Shown here: in pieces, positions 38,275 to 46,923 of the stretch | How the letters are laid out: every line of letters starts with the position of its first letter | Position numbering within the stretch: the stretch's first letter is position 1 | Assembly: GCA_030586155.1 (NCBI GenBank) | Contig: CP130741.1 | Span: forward strand, 986,680 to 1,050,679 | Reading direction: 5' to 3' | Length of the DNA stretch: 64,000 nt | DNA from: Eubacteriaceae bacterium ES3 | Lineage (GTDB): Bacteria > Bacillota > Clostridia > Eubacteriales > Eubacteriaceae | The notes under the pieces: model-generated | Told to the model about the DNA's origin: nothing | Seen by the model: only the letters and a program-made list of their open reading frames with translations | Databases searched by the model: none | Position numbers and translations under genes: made by a program

Positions 38275-41001
38275 TTAGTATTTATCATTATCTGAGTCTG
38301 TGCGAGAAATATTTAGTTTATCCGAAAATGATTTGGCCAGACTGGACTGATTAATGGATTTGGTATTTTTGCAGGAAATGTTTTTTAGTTCAAAAACATC
38401 GACCATTGATTTAAGGATATCAGCCTGATTGGAAAGTTCCTCACTGGCAACCGCACTTTCCTCTGCGGTTTCAGAGTTAGATTGAACCACTCTTGAAACC
38501 TGCTCTATCCCCTGTGTAATCCGCATAATTTCGTCGGCCTGATGATTGGAGTCAGCCGCAATGTTTCCCACCAGTTCGGTGACTTTTTCGATTTGGGCTA
38601 GAATAACACTTAAGCTTTCTGCAGTCTCATCAGCAATCTTTGTACCCACAGAGACTTTTTCAATAGAACCTTCAATTAGCGAGCTTGTTTGTTTAGCAGC
38701 TTCAGCACTGCGGGCAGCAAGGGCTCTGACTTCTTCGGCAACAACGGCAAAACCTTTACCATGGCTGCCGGCCCGGGCGGCTTCAACGGCGGCGTTTAAG
38801 GCCAGGATATTTGTTTGGAAGGCAATATCATCGATTACTTTAATGATCTTTGAAATGTTTTGGGAAGAATCATCGATATCAGACATAGCTGTAACCATAC
38901 CTTCCATTTGACGATTTCCGGTTTGAGCATTCTTTTGAACCTCTGTTGCACGTTTGTTGGCTTCGGAAGCATTGTCGGCATTGCGTCTGCTTTCTGATAA
39001 AATTTCTTCAATAGAGGCACTCAGTTCCTGAATTGAGGCAGATTGTTCACTGGCTCCCTGAGACAGCTGCTGGCTGCCATCTGAGATTTGATGGGCACCT
39101 GACTCCACCTGTGAAGCTGATTTTTCAATTTCTGTCATTGTCTTAGTGAGATCATCGGTGATTTTGCTTAAAGCTGTTTTTATATAGGCAAAGTCCCCCA
39201 GGTAATCATTACTGATATCTACGTTAAAATTACCATTGCCGATGGCTGTCAGCTGGCTGGTGATCTCCTCCACATAGGTTTTCAGGAAGGCGATGGTATG
39301 GTTAAGATCATTCTTAATCTGATTATGATCACCTAAGTACTGGCCTGTTATAGATACGGATAAATCTCCCAGTGAAAGGTGAGCAAGAACGGTGGAAGCT
39401 TCTAGAATCGGAGCCAGGGTCGCATCGAGGGTTTGATTAAAACCTTCGATGATCAGCTTGTATTCGCCGTTTAAATTTTCTGAATTGCCGCGATTAGTCA
39501 GATTTCCGTCAATGGCAAGTTTAGTCATTCTACGGGTCTCATCGATAAGAATCTGTACATTTTCAAGCATCCTGATCATTGCCGGAATCATTTCATCATT
39601 TTCGCTGCGGCGACCAATTTCTTTGAGTTGCTCCAGGTCACGAAGGTCACCATCTGCCAGATTGGTTGATAAATCGACGATGCTTTTCAGCTGCTGATGG
39701 ACAATATTGATTGAGCTGGCAATTTCCGCATATATGCCGCAACAGCTGGAATTGACGGTTTGAGACAGATCGTTCTGACTCATCAGGCCCAGGACCCGAT
39801 TTCCTTCTTCAAGTGCGGATAATCCATCGATGCAGGCATTGATGCTTTCTTTAAAAGCATTAAAATCACCTGGGTAATCAGCAGTAATTTTTGGCGGAAT
39901 TTCGCCTTTGCCTATTCGACTTGTATAGTCTATGGCAGTAAAAAGCGGATCAATTACTGAGTCGAGAGTGTTATTAAATCCAGTCAGAACTTCCTGGTAA
40001 GCACCATTAAACTGGCTGGTATCTGAGCGCAGAGAAAGTTCCCCGATAACGGCAGATTGCGATAAACTGTTGACTTCATTAATCAGGCCGCGAATGGATA
40101 AAGTCGTTTCTTTTAGAGCCGGCAGGATTTCATCTTCATCATATATAACTTCAATATCTGTGCTGACATCTCCATCTGATATTTTTTTCAGCGTTGCGAT
40201 AACGGTATTCTGCAGATCATCAGCGAATTCGTCCATAGCTTTGGCCATATCACCGATTTCGTCCTTGCGGTCAAATCGAAGTCTTCTGGATAACGAACCC
40301 CGTCTCATAGTTTTGATCATTTCACTGGTTTTTTGCAGCGGCCTGCAAATTAGATTGCGAAGAATAAAGGCAAATACCAAAGCGATAATAATTCCGGCGA
40401 CAGTAATAATATTGAGTAAAATAAAGGTCTGTTGACCGTTTGTGACATTTTGAGAAGCTTGCGCTGAACCTTCAAGAAGCGCCTGGTCCATAAGCTGGTT
40501 GATTGCGTCTTCCTGATTTTTCATACTGATGTTCAGAGAGCCGTTTTCCTCGATCATGGGAATAGCCTGAGCATCGTTATTTTCAGTGATCAGAGGCAGA
40601 ATTTTATTCATTTCTGCTTTGTGAAGTTCACGTGCCGCCAGGAATTGCTCATATAAGTCTTGCATGGCTGGAGAAAGATCGGTGTTTAAAAAATCTTCCT
40701 GAAGAGAGTTGATTTTTAGACTTTCATCTGCGATGGTATTATAGAGTGAATCGATAATATCGGGATCATCTTCAAGGAGCATCTGAGCGGTTGTAAACTG
40801 AACCTTTTCAAAGGCTGTTGAGATTTGACCAATACTGGCGATTTGAATGGTGGTGTTGTTATACATGGATTCACTTGCATGGGAAAGGTTCATGGAACTC
40901 ACAACCCCAAAAAAACCGACAATCGCTGCCACTAGAGCAACTATCAGAAAACTTAACAAGAGTTTGGTTCTTATCTTCAAATCAGAGATCCATCTGGACA
41001 T
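38275..41001 (-). CDS. Methyl-accepting chemotaxis protein with a poly-HAMP array
   Basis: A 908-residue receptor. TM1 lies at about 12-34, a four-helix-bundle sensor at 35-190, TM2 at 192-215 and a HAMP domain at 216-268. About 350 residues of repeated HAMP-like segments follow (recurring G-D-L/V-S and Y-x-G-D-F/H motifs, such as [27 protein letters not shown] and YLGDFAYIK). The signalling coiled coil occupies about 620-880, with the hairpin tip [18 protein letters not shown] near 725. The tip should bind CheA and CheW. The ligand is unknown. The cytoplasmic HAMP chain is much longer than in standard receptors. The ribosome site AAGGAGG precedes the ATG. Confidence 0.92.
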   Translation of the reverse strand: MSRWISDLKIRTKLLLSFLIVALVAAIVGFFGVVSSMNLSHASESMYNNTTIQIASIGQISTAFEKVQFTTAQMLLEDDPDIIDSLYNTIADESLKINSLQEDFLNTDLSPAMQDLYEQFLAARELHKAEMNKILPLITENNDAQAIPMIEENGSLNISMKNQEDAINQLMDQALLEGSAQASQNVTNGQQTFILLNIITVAGIIIALVFAFILRNLICRPLQKTSEMIKTMRRGSLSRRLRFDRKDEIGDMAKAMDEFADDLQNTVIATLKKISDGDVSTDIEVIYDEDEILPALKETTLSIRGLINEVNSLSQSAVIGELSLRSDTSQFNGAYQEVLTGFNNTLDSVIDPLFTAIDYTSRIGKGEIPPKITADYPGDFNAFKESINACIDGLSALEEGNRVLGLMSQNDLSQTVNSSCCGIYAEIASSINIVHQQLKSIVDLSTNLADGDLRDLEQLKEIGRRSENDEMIPAMIRMLENVQILIDETRRMTKLAIDGNLTNRGNSENLNGEYKLIIEGFNQTLDATLAPILEASTVLAHLSLGDLSVSITGQYLGDHNQIKNDLNHTIAFLKTYVEEITSQLTAIGNGNFNVDISNDYLGDFAYIKTALSKITDDLTKTMTEIEKSASQVESGAHQISDGSQQLSQGASEQSASIQELSASIEEILSESRRNADNASEANKRATEVQKNAQTGNRQMEGMVTAMSDIDDSSQNISKIIKVIDDIAFQTNILALNAAVEAARAGSHGKGFAVVAEEVRALAARSAEAAKQTSSLIEGSIEKVSVGTKIADETAESLSVILAQIEKVTELVGNIAADSNHQADEIMRITQGIEQVSRVVQSNSETAEESAVASEELSNQADILKSMVDVFELKNISCKNTKSINQSSLAKSFSDKLNISRTDSDNDKY

Positions 41002-41318
41002 AATGCCTCCTTGCGATGCCTTTAATTAGGATTAATTCACCTTTAAAGCCATTATAATTGTGAGCTTTTAAAAAGTCAAATATTAATAAAATTCAAAACG
41101 GACAATATAACATATTTATTCAAAAAAAACAAATATAATTTATTAAAATATGTAATAAATTAAGTTGCTAAAATTTATATCTCAAAAAGTCTTTTAAATA
41201 AATCATTTCATGGTAAAATATATTTTTAAGAGAATTAATAGTTATAAATTATAGGGAATTGGGTTTAGGTTATTTTGATATAATTTATGAAGAATACACA
41301 AAAAGTGAGGACGAAAAA
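41002..41318. promoter_or_regulatory. Divergent promoter region of the chemoreceptor and smsCB
   Basis: 317 bp of AT-rich DNA. On the minus strand a near-consensus promoter drives the receptor: TTGACT (41074-41079 as AGTCAA) and TATAAT (41051-41056 as ATTATA) with a 17-bp spacer. This is a housekeeping-type promoter, not a sigma-28 one. Toward smsC only -10-like TAAAAT (about 41214) is visible. The short in-frame extension of smsC from 41259 has no ribosome site. No cysteine-regulator-type site is recognised. Confidence 0.6.
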
Positions 41319-42047
41319 ATGCTTAAATTGGAGAATATTTCTTTTGAAGTAGATAATGAAAAAGAGATACTTAAGAATGTCAACCTGACTATTGAAAAGG
41401 GCAAATTTATTGCGATTACCGGCCCCAATGGCGGCGGAAAATCGACTTTAGCCAGAATTATTTCCGGCGTTTTAAAACCCACAAAAGGGACGATTACATT
41501 TAATGGCGAGGATATTACAGATCTGGATATAACTGCGCGAGCTAATAAAGGGATCAGTTTTGGTTTTCAACAGCCGGTTCGTTTTAAAGGTATCACAGTA
41601 TTCGATTTACTTAAAATTGCTGCAGATCGCGAACTTGATGCTCACGAAGCCAGTCATTTTCTGTCGGATGTAGGTCTTTGTGCCAAGGACTATATTTTTA
41701 GAGAATTAAACGACGGCTTATCTGGAGGTGAAATCAAGCGTATTGAAATTGCCACTATTATCGCCCGAAATACCAGCTTTTCTATTTTTGATGAACCGGA
41801 AGCGGGCATAGATTTGTGGAGCTTTAATCATTTAATTGATATATTTATGAAGATGCATCAGGAGCAGGACAAGTCGATTGTGATTATCTCACACCAGGAG
41901 CGAATTCTTGATGTTGCAGATGAGATTATTGCCATGGTTGACGGAGCGATTGTGCGTCGGGGAGCTAAAGAGGCGGTATTACCTGAGCTGCTGCACTGTG
42001 AAGATCCCCAAAACTGCCTGAATTGTCAGGATATTCTGGAGGCATAG
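41319..42047 (+). CDS. sufC: SmsC/SufC-like ABC ATPase of Fe-S cluster assembly
   Basis: A 242-residue ATPase with Walker A GPNGGGKST at residues 35-43, a Q-loop in G-F-Q-Q-P, the signature L-S-G-G-E near 146, Walker B ending F-D-E-P-E-A-G-I-D and a switch His in I-S-H-Q-E. SufC energises assembly of Fe-S clusters on its partner scaffold in the cytoplasm. ATG 41319 is chosen over an upstream in-frame start 60 bp earlier because of GTGAGG just ahead. The gene lies 2 bp before the scaffold gene. There is no sufS, sufU or sufD here, so this is the minimal two-gene form. The C-terminus carries Cys residues (C-E-D-P-Q-N-C-L-N-C). Confidence 0.9.
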   Translation: MLKLENISFEVDNEKEILKNVNLTIEKGKFIAITGPNGGGKSTLARIISGVLKPTKGTITFNGEDITDLDITARANKGISFGFQQPVRFKGITVFDLLKIAADRELDAHEASHFLSDVGLCAKDYIFRELNDGLSGGEIKRIEIATIIARNTSFSIFDEPEAGIDLWSFNHLIDIFMKMHQEQDKSIVIISHQERILDVADEIIAMVDGAIVRRGAKEAVLPELLHCEDPQNCLNCQDILEA

Positions 42048-42049
42048 AC

Positions 42050-42970
42050 ATGAATGAACTTGCAAAAAAATTATTAAAAGAAGTAACTGGTCTGGAAGAA
42101 ATGCCTAAAGGGGCTTACAGTATAAGAGAAAACAGCAAAAGTCTGGCTAAGCAGTCCAGCGAAAATATAGATATTGTCAGTAAAAAAGATAATTCAGGAA
42201 TTGACATTATCGTCAAACCCAATACGAAATCGGAAAATGTCTTTATCCCTGCGCTGGTTACCTGTGGTGGTGTCAGTGATCTTGTTTATAATGACTTTTA
42301 TATTGGTGAAAATGCGGATGTGACAATTATCGCTGGTTGCGGAGTAGGAACAGGTGATTCCTGTGATGGTTCTGAGCATAACGGCATTCACCGATTTTTT
42401 CTGGCGAAAAATTCAAAAGTGCGTTATGTGGAAAAACACATCGGTGAAGGAGAAGGAACCGGAAAACGGGTAATTGACCCAGTCTCTGAAATTCTTCAGG
42501 AAGAAGGTTCGTATATGGAAATGGAGACTACACAGATAAAGGGAATCGATTCTACCAGACGTGTGACTAGAGCGAAACTTAAAGATAATGCGAAACTTGT
42601 GATTAAAGAAAAACTCATGACCCATGGTGATCAGTTTGCCGAGTCCAGTTTTGAGGTGGATATGGATGGCGTAGACTCCAGTGTAAATTTGATTTCCCGA
42701 TCAGTAGCCAGAGAAAAATCGCGACAAACCTTTATCTCAAAAATAAACGGGAATACCAAATGTATGGGACATTCTGAATGCGATGCGATTATTATGGACC
42801 AAGGAGTTGTCAGTGCTATTCCTGAGATAACCGCCAATCATTTGGATGCTACATTGATTCATGAGGCGGCAATTGGTAAAATAGCTGGTGATCAGATGAT
42901 TAAATTGATGACTTTAGGCCTTACAGAGTCTGAGGCTGAAGCAAAAATTATCGACGGATTTTTAAATTGA
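42050..42970 (+). CDS. sufB: SmsB/SufB-D-like scaffold of Fe-S cluster assembly
   Basis: A 306-residue SufBD-fold protein, much shorter than classical SufB (about 470 residues) because the N-terminal domain is reduced. Conserved features are G-V-G-T-G-D-S-C near 104, G-H-S-E-C-D-A-I near 242, and the C-terminal H-E-A-A-I-G-K-I. The Cys and the His-Glu pair are candidate cluster ligands, as in SufB. With the adjacent ATPase it should form the minimal Fe-S assembly machine described for archaea and anaerobes. ATG 42050 follows CTGGAGG and lies 2 bp after the smsC stop, so the two are translationally coupled. Confidence 0.9.
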   Translation: MNELAKKLLKEVTGLEEMPKGAYSIRENSKSLAKQSSENIDIVSKKDNSGIDIIVKPNTKSENVFIPALVTCGGVSDLVYNDFYIGENADVTIIAGCGVGTGDSCDGSEHNGIHRFFLAKNSKVRYVEKHIGEGEGTGKRVIDPVSEILQEEGSYMEMETTQIKGIDSTRRVTRAKLKDNAKLVIKEKLMTHGDQFAESSFEVDMDGVDSSVNLISRSVAREKSRQTFISKINGNTKCMGHSECDAIIMDQGVVSAIPEITANHLDATLIHEAAIGKIAGDQMIKLMTLGLTESEAEAKIIDGFLN

Positions 42971-43075
42971 TGGTTAAAAAGGGTATTAATCCCTTTAAAT
43001 AGTGTCATATCGTGTTCACCTGAAATTAGTTCTTTCTTTTAAAGGAATTAAGTCGCAGAAGGAGATGGTAATTTA

Positions 43076-43483
43076 ATGAAAATCAAACAATTATTACTGC
43101 CCATCGACGGTAGTGAGAGAAGCCTTAAATCTATAGAGCTGGTAAAAACCCTTTACCAGCCGGGAACAGTCAAGATTGATCTGATTATGGTCAGCGAAGA
43201 TATGGATGAAATTATATCTGAAGAAAAGTTTGAAGCGGCAGAGGAAGAGGCCATGCCGATTCTTCTAAAAGCTGCTGATGAGCTTAAAGGATATGATGTG
43301 AACTGTGAATTGTTGACTGGAAAAGCCGGCGAAGAAATCCTTAATTATGCGGAAGAACATTATACTGATATTATTTTTATGACCAAGTCAACCCGTCATG
43401 GCTGGCTCAGAATGATCGGTTCGGTCTCTACTTATGTGGTGAAATATGCTAAATGTATCGTTGTAATTGTACCGGAAATATAA
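43076..43483 (+). CDS. Universal stress protein, single domain
   Basis: A 135-residue UspA domain starting with the strand I-K-Q-L-L-L-P-I-D-G-S-E-R and including a G-K-A-G-E-E-I segment. The C-terminal loop reads T-K-S-T-R-H-G-W-L-R-M-I-G-S-V-S, where the canonical ATP loop G-x2-G-x9-G-S/T is only partly kept, so ATP binding is unsure. Function is in general stress tolerance. The ribosome site AAGGAGATGG precedes the ATG. It is single, about 100 bp after smsB. Confidence 0.8.
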   Translation: MKIKQLLLPIDGSERSLKSIELVKTLYQPGTVKIDLIMVSEDMDEIISEEKFEAAEEEAMPILLKAADELKGYDVNCELLTGKAGEEILNYAEEHYTDIIFMTKSTRHGWLRMIGSVSTYVVKYAKCIVVIVPEI

Positions 43484-43486
43484 AAT

Positions 43487-43532
43487 AAGAGCTGCCACAA
43501 ACTGGTTTATCAGTTTGCGGCAGCTCTTTTTA
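43487..43532. terminator. Bidirectional terminator between usp and the exporter genes
   Basis: AAGAGCTGCC pairs with GGCAGCTCTT, extended by inner pairing CAAACTG/CAGTTTG and a T tract. It overlaps the last codons of the convergent exporter gene. Confidence 0.88.
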
Positions 43533-43979
43533 AATTATGTTGCTTTTGCGGTTTTGACGAATCTGGTGAATCAGTTTAGCGGTAGAAGAAACGATGATAA
43601 TTCCCATCGATAGAGCTGCGGATACGGCAATGGTATAAAGTCCGGTTTCAACACCTGCTGCGATGTCACCATTTAAGAAATTGAGCATTGTATAATAGAC
43701 ACTACCGCCTGGGACCAGGGGGATTAGCGAAACGACAAGATAAATAGTAGTGGGAGAAGCTGTCAGGCGGGCCATAATTTCGGAATAAAGAGCAATCGAT
43801 AGGGTTGCGAGGAAACAATTAAAAACGTCACCATCAAAAAAAAGTTGACCCAGCTGAAAACTGAATTGGGCGATAAAACCGCCAAATGCTGCATAGAATA
43901 ATTTATTCCGACGGATATTCATGATTATCGCAAAAGCCAGAGAGCCCCCGAATGCATAAAGACAAGTTAGAAGATTCAT
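43530..43979 (-). CDS. Threonine/serine exporter, small subunit (ThrE_2/DUF3815 type)
   Basis: A 149-residue membrane protein with four to five hydrophobic segments and the conserved P-L-V-P-G-G-x-x-Y motif near residue 87. It corresponds to the C-terminal half of the ThrE exporter, split here into two genes. The pair is thought to export threonine and serine. Its ATG overlaps the preceding stop by one base (TAATG), so it is translated with its partner. Confidence 0.82.
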   Translation of the reverse strand: MNLLTCLYAFGGSLAFAIIMNIRRNKLFYAAFGGFIAQFSFQLGQLFFDGDVFNCFLATLSIALYSEIMARLTASPTTIYLVVSLIPLVPGGSVYYTMLNFLNGDIAAGVETGLYTIAVSAALSMGIIIVSSTAKLIHQIRQNRKSNII

Positions 43980-44746
43980 TAAATAACCCCCAGTACAGAT
44001 TGAAAAAGGCTTAGCGGCAAAGCCACACCGGTAGCGATGGCAGCACCGATTAGAAGGGCTTCAATCCCTTTGGTGATGCCGGCCAAATAATCACCGGCAA
44101 TGACATCCCGCAATGATTGTGTGATTGCAAGACCCGGAACCAGCGGCATGATCGAACCAATGATGATCGTATTAAAGCTCTCGGCAATACCCAGCAGCGT
44201 TACGGTAACAGAAAGCGTTGAAATCATCATCCCGGCAATAATCGTGATAAAAAAACGATTGGTTTCAAACTTTGCCATATAGTGGGTTTGCAGGTTAATA
44301 AGGACACCGATGCAAAAGGCAATCAGACTGTTTTTAATGCTGCCGCCAAAGAAAAGAGCGAACATTAAAGCCGCAAAACCAGTGGATATAACCTGGAGAC
44401 AAAAAGGATATTCAGGGATTAACCGAATAGCCTCGATTTCAGCGATGATTTCCCCGTAGTCGAGAGTTTCCCGGGACAGTCGTCGGGATAAATCGTTAAT
44501 CTCATCAACAATGGTCAGATCGATACTGCGTTTATGTATACGTCGGGTTCTGGTAATTGTTCTGCCACCATCCTTACGGATATAGATGATGATGGTGGTG
44601 GGGATTACAAAAATTTCGGCTTCTTTAGCTCCTAGAGATAAACAGACACGGGAGATCGATTCTTCAACCCGGTAGGTTTCAGCACCACTGGATAATAGCA
44701 ATGTGCCCATTTCAATCGCTATGTGGCTGATTTCTGAGAGTGTCAT
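43979..44746 (-). CDS. Threonine/serine exporter, large subunit (ThrE/DUF1212 type)
   Basis: A 255-residue protein. An N-terminal cytoplasmic domain (about 1-110) with G-A-E-T-Y-R-V-E-E and I-V-D-E-I-N-D-L-S-R is followed by about five membrane helices containing M-P-L-V-P-G-L-A-I-T, the ThrE signature. Together with the 149-residue partner it forms a complete ThrE. The start overlaps the coaBC stop by four bases (ATGA). The shared operon with coaBC is a neighbourhood, not evidence of shared function. Confidence 0.85.
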   Translation of the reverse strand: MTLSEISHIAIEMGTLLLSSGAETYRVEESISRVCLSLGAKEAEIFVIPTTIIIYIRKDGGRTITRTRRIHKRSIDLTIVDEINDLSRRLSRETLDYGEIIAEIEAIRLIPEYPFCLQVISTGFAALMFALFFGGSIKNSLIAFCIGVLINLQTHYMAKFETNRFFITIIAGMMISTLSVTVTLLGIAESFNTIIIGSIMPLVPGLAITQSLRDVIAGDYLAGITKGIEALLIGAAIATGVALPLSLFQSVLGVI

Positions 44747-45945
44747 CGTTTTGCTGAAAGAATTGCGTCAAGTATTTTATGAGCAACATCATGCTTGGAC
44801 ATCAATGGCAGTTCTGTTGTCTCGTTTGCTGTAATAAGGGTCACGCGATTTGTGGAGGTATTAAAACCAGCTCCGCTTTCTTTCAGATTATTGGCAACCA
44901 TCATATTAACGTTTTTATTCTCCAGTTTCAATACGGTGTTTTCAACCATATTCTGGGTTTCCATGGAAAAGCCGCACAGAAACTGATCACTGCGCTTTTT
45001 CTGGCCTAAGGTTTTTAATATATCGATGGTGGGAACCAGGGAAATATCTGTTTTGGCCTGATTTTTTTTAATCTTATGCTCAGAAACATCAGCAGGTTTA
45101 AAGTCTGCAACTGCGGCTGCTTTGATGGTAATATCGGTTTCTTCAAAATGTTCCATAACAGCCGAAAGCATTTCACTGGCTGAAAAAACTGGAATGAAGT
45201 GAACAAAGTCTGGAGGCGTCAATGCCGTTTTGCCACTGACCAGAGTGACATTAGCGCCTCTTAACATGGCAGCCCGGGCGATAGCATAACCCATTTTACC
45301 ACTGGAATGATTAGTAATGTATCGAACCGGATCGATGGCCTCACAGGTTGGTCCGGCGGTAACTAATATGTTCTGACCAGCCAGGTCTTTGGGATATGCA
45401 ATTTCCCTGATAATATGTTCTATCAAAAGACTTTCATCAGGTAGTTTACCGGCACCTACATCTTTGCAGGCGAGTATTCCGGTTGCCGGATTGATTATTT
45501 TATACTTATGAGCAGCCAGCTTCTCCAGATTTTCCTGGACAAAAGGATTATCATACATTGCGGTATTCATTGCCGGTGCTATCAGTTTTGGACAGCGGCA
45601 GGCCATGATTGTGGTCGTTAGCATATCATCGGCAATTCCACCGGCTATTTTACCAATGACATTGGCTGATGCCGGGGCAACCATAAAAAGATCTGCTCGT
45701 TTAGCCAGGGCTACATGAGCAACGTCATATCTTACGTTTCGATCGAATGTGTCGACAATGCATTTTTGGGAGGTTAAAGTTTCAAATACCAGGGGTGATA
45801 TAAATTCCTGGGCATTTTGGGTCATGATAACCTGGACATTGCATCCCATTTTAACAAGCTGACTTGCCACGTTTGCCATTTTGTAGGCGGCGATAGAGCC
45901 GGTAATCCCCAGCACAACGGTTTTATTTTTAAGTAGTGATTTCAT
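44743..45945 (-). CDS. coaBC: Bifunctional CoaBC (phosphopantothenoylcysteine synthetase/decarboxylase)
   Basis: A 400-residue fusion. The N-terminal flavoprotein CoaC domain (1-180) has G-I-T-G-S-I-A-A-Y-K, the catalytic His in V-A-H-V-A-L, and P-A-M-N-T-A-M. The C-terminal CoaB domain has T-A-G-P-T, the N-H-S-S-G-K-M-G nucleotide-binding motif near 215 and A-A-V-A-D-F. It makes 4'-phosphopantetheine in coenzyme A synthesis. It heads the minus-strand operon with the exporter genes and is divergent from an ECF S-component that may import pantothenate. Confidence 0.95.
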   Translation of the reverse strand: MKSLLKNKTVVLGITGSIAAYKMANVASQLVKMGCNVQVIMTQNAQEFISPLVFETLTSQKCIVDTFDRNVRYDVAHVALAKRADLFMVAPASANVIGKIAGGIADDMLTTTIMACRCPKLIAPAMNTAMYDNPFVQENLEKLAAHKYKIINPATGILACKDVGAGKLPDESLLIEHIIREIAYPKDLAGQNILVTAGPTCEAIDPVRYITNHSSGKMGYAIARAAMLRGANVTLVSGKTALTPPDFVHFIPVFSASEMLSAVMEHFEETDITIKAAAVADFKPADVSEHKIKKNQAKTDISLVPTIDILKTLGQKKRSDQFLCGFSMETQNMVENTVLKLENKNVNMMVANNLKESGAGFNTSTNRVTLITANETTELPLMSKHDVAHKILDAILSAKR

Positions 45946-46014
45946 TTTTCCCTCGATTAGTCGGTTTTAATCTATTATAGCAAAGGGAGGTGAGTGGGTA
46001 AATAGATCTTTGCC

Positions 46015-46042
46015 TTGAAGTTTTAGGAATTAATGTTATAAT
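46015..46042 (+). promoter_or_regulatory. Promoter of the ECF S-component gene
   Basis: TTGAAG (46015-46020), 16-bp spacer, TATAAT (46037-46042), 51 bp before the start codon. Confidence 0.6.
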
Positions 46043-46092
46043 AATACTGCATTGTATCCGACTTGATTGGAACGATAGCAGGAGGTAAAGAA

Positions 46093-46722
46093 ATGAAAAA
46101 CTCAAAGACCAGTGATCTGGTCAAACTGTCCTTTTTTGTGGCGATTATCGTCTTGATGGCAGTAACCCCGTTTTTGGGTTACATCCCGCTGGGATTCACC
46201 AGAGCAACAATTATTCATGTTCCGGTTATTATCGGAAGCATTATGATGGGACCGGTTTACGGAGCCATCATGGGCTTTGTTTTCGGATTGACCAGTTTTT
46301 TGAACAACACATTTAACCCGACTGTTACTTCTTTTGTCTTTACGCCATTTTATTCATTGGGAACCTATTCCGGAAATTTCTGGAGTCTTGTAATAGTTTT
46401 TGTTCCCCGAATTTTAGTCGGTATTGTTCCTCATTATGTATATAAAGGAATAAAAAAGATTAAGGATAATGATATTCTTGCCCTTGGTGTAGCAGGTGTA
46501 GCGGGTTCATTAACCAACACGCTGCTGGTAATGAACATGATTTATCTGTTTTTTGGTGAAAGCTACGCTTCAGTCCGGGAAACTGATTTTTCAGGCCTAT
46601 ATGCGGTTATTCTATCGGTTATTGCGATTAATGGGGTTCCAGAAGCGATCGTTGCTGGGATTCTAACTGTTGCAGTTTGTAAAGCTTTGTTGAAGATCAC
46701 TCAGAAGCCGGCATTGTTATAG
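46093..46722 (+). CDS. ECF transporter S-component, possibly for pantothenate (PanT-like)
   Basis: A 209-residue membrane protein with five to six hydrophobic helices. Features are an N-terminal F-F-V-A-I-I-V-L-M segment, a middle I-I-G-S-I-M-M-G-P-V-Y-G-A-I-M-G-F-V-F-G-L motif near 60-80 typical of S-components, and G-x-x-x-S-x-T-N-T in the second half. S-components capture a vitamin and dock to a shared EcfAAT energising module, which is not in the window. Divergence from coaBC suggests pantothenate as the substrate. ATG 46093 follows AGGAGGT. Confidence 0.78.
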   Translation: MKNSKTSDLVKLSFFVAIIVLMAVTPFLGYIPLGFTRATIIHVPVIIGSIMMGPVYGAIMGFVFGLTSFLNNTFNPTVTSFVFTPFYSLGTYSGNFWSLVIVFVPRILVGIVPHYVYKGIKKIKDNDILALGVAGVAGSLTNTLLVMNMIYLFFGESYASVRETDFSGLYAVILSVIAINGVPEAIVAGILTVAVCKALLKITQKPALL

Positions 46723-46755
46723 CTGATATAAAAATAGAGAATTAATTAAGAGTAA

Positions 46756-46788
46756 AAAAACTCCAGTTTTTTATAAGCTGGAGTTTTT
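46756..46788 (+). terminator. Terminator of the ECF S-component gene
   Basis: AAAAACTCCAG pairs with CTGGAGTTTTT around an 11-nt loop. Confidence 0.9.
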
Positions 46789-46923
46789 CATTTCTCTTTT
46801 TTAACGTAAGGATGAGAAAAGCAGGCGATAATTTATAGTGAATTATTCTTGTATAATAATAAGACTGATGGTAAGATTAATTTATTCTTTTTAGGAATTA
46901 CATAAGGCAATGTGGAGGGGTTT

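Noticed and set aside
41259-41318. N-terminal extension of smsC
   Set aside because: No ribosome site at 41259, and the extension has no similarity to SufC N-termini that I recognise; ATG 41319 fits family length.
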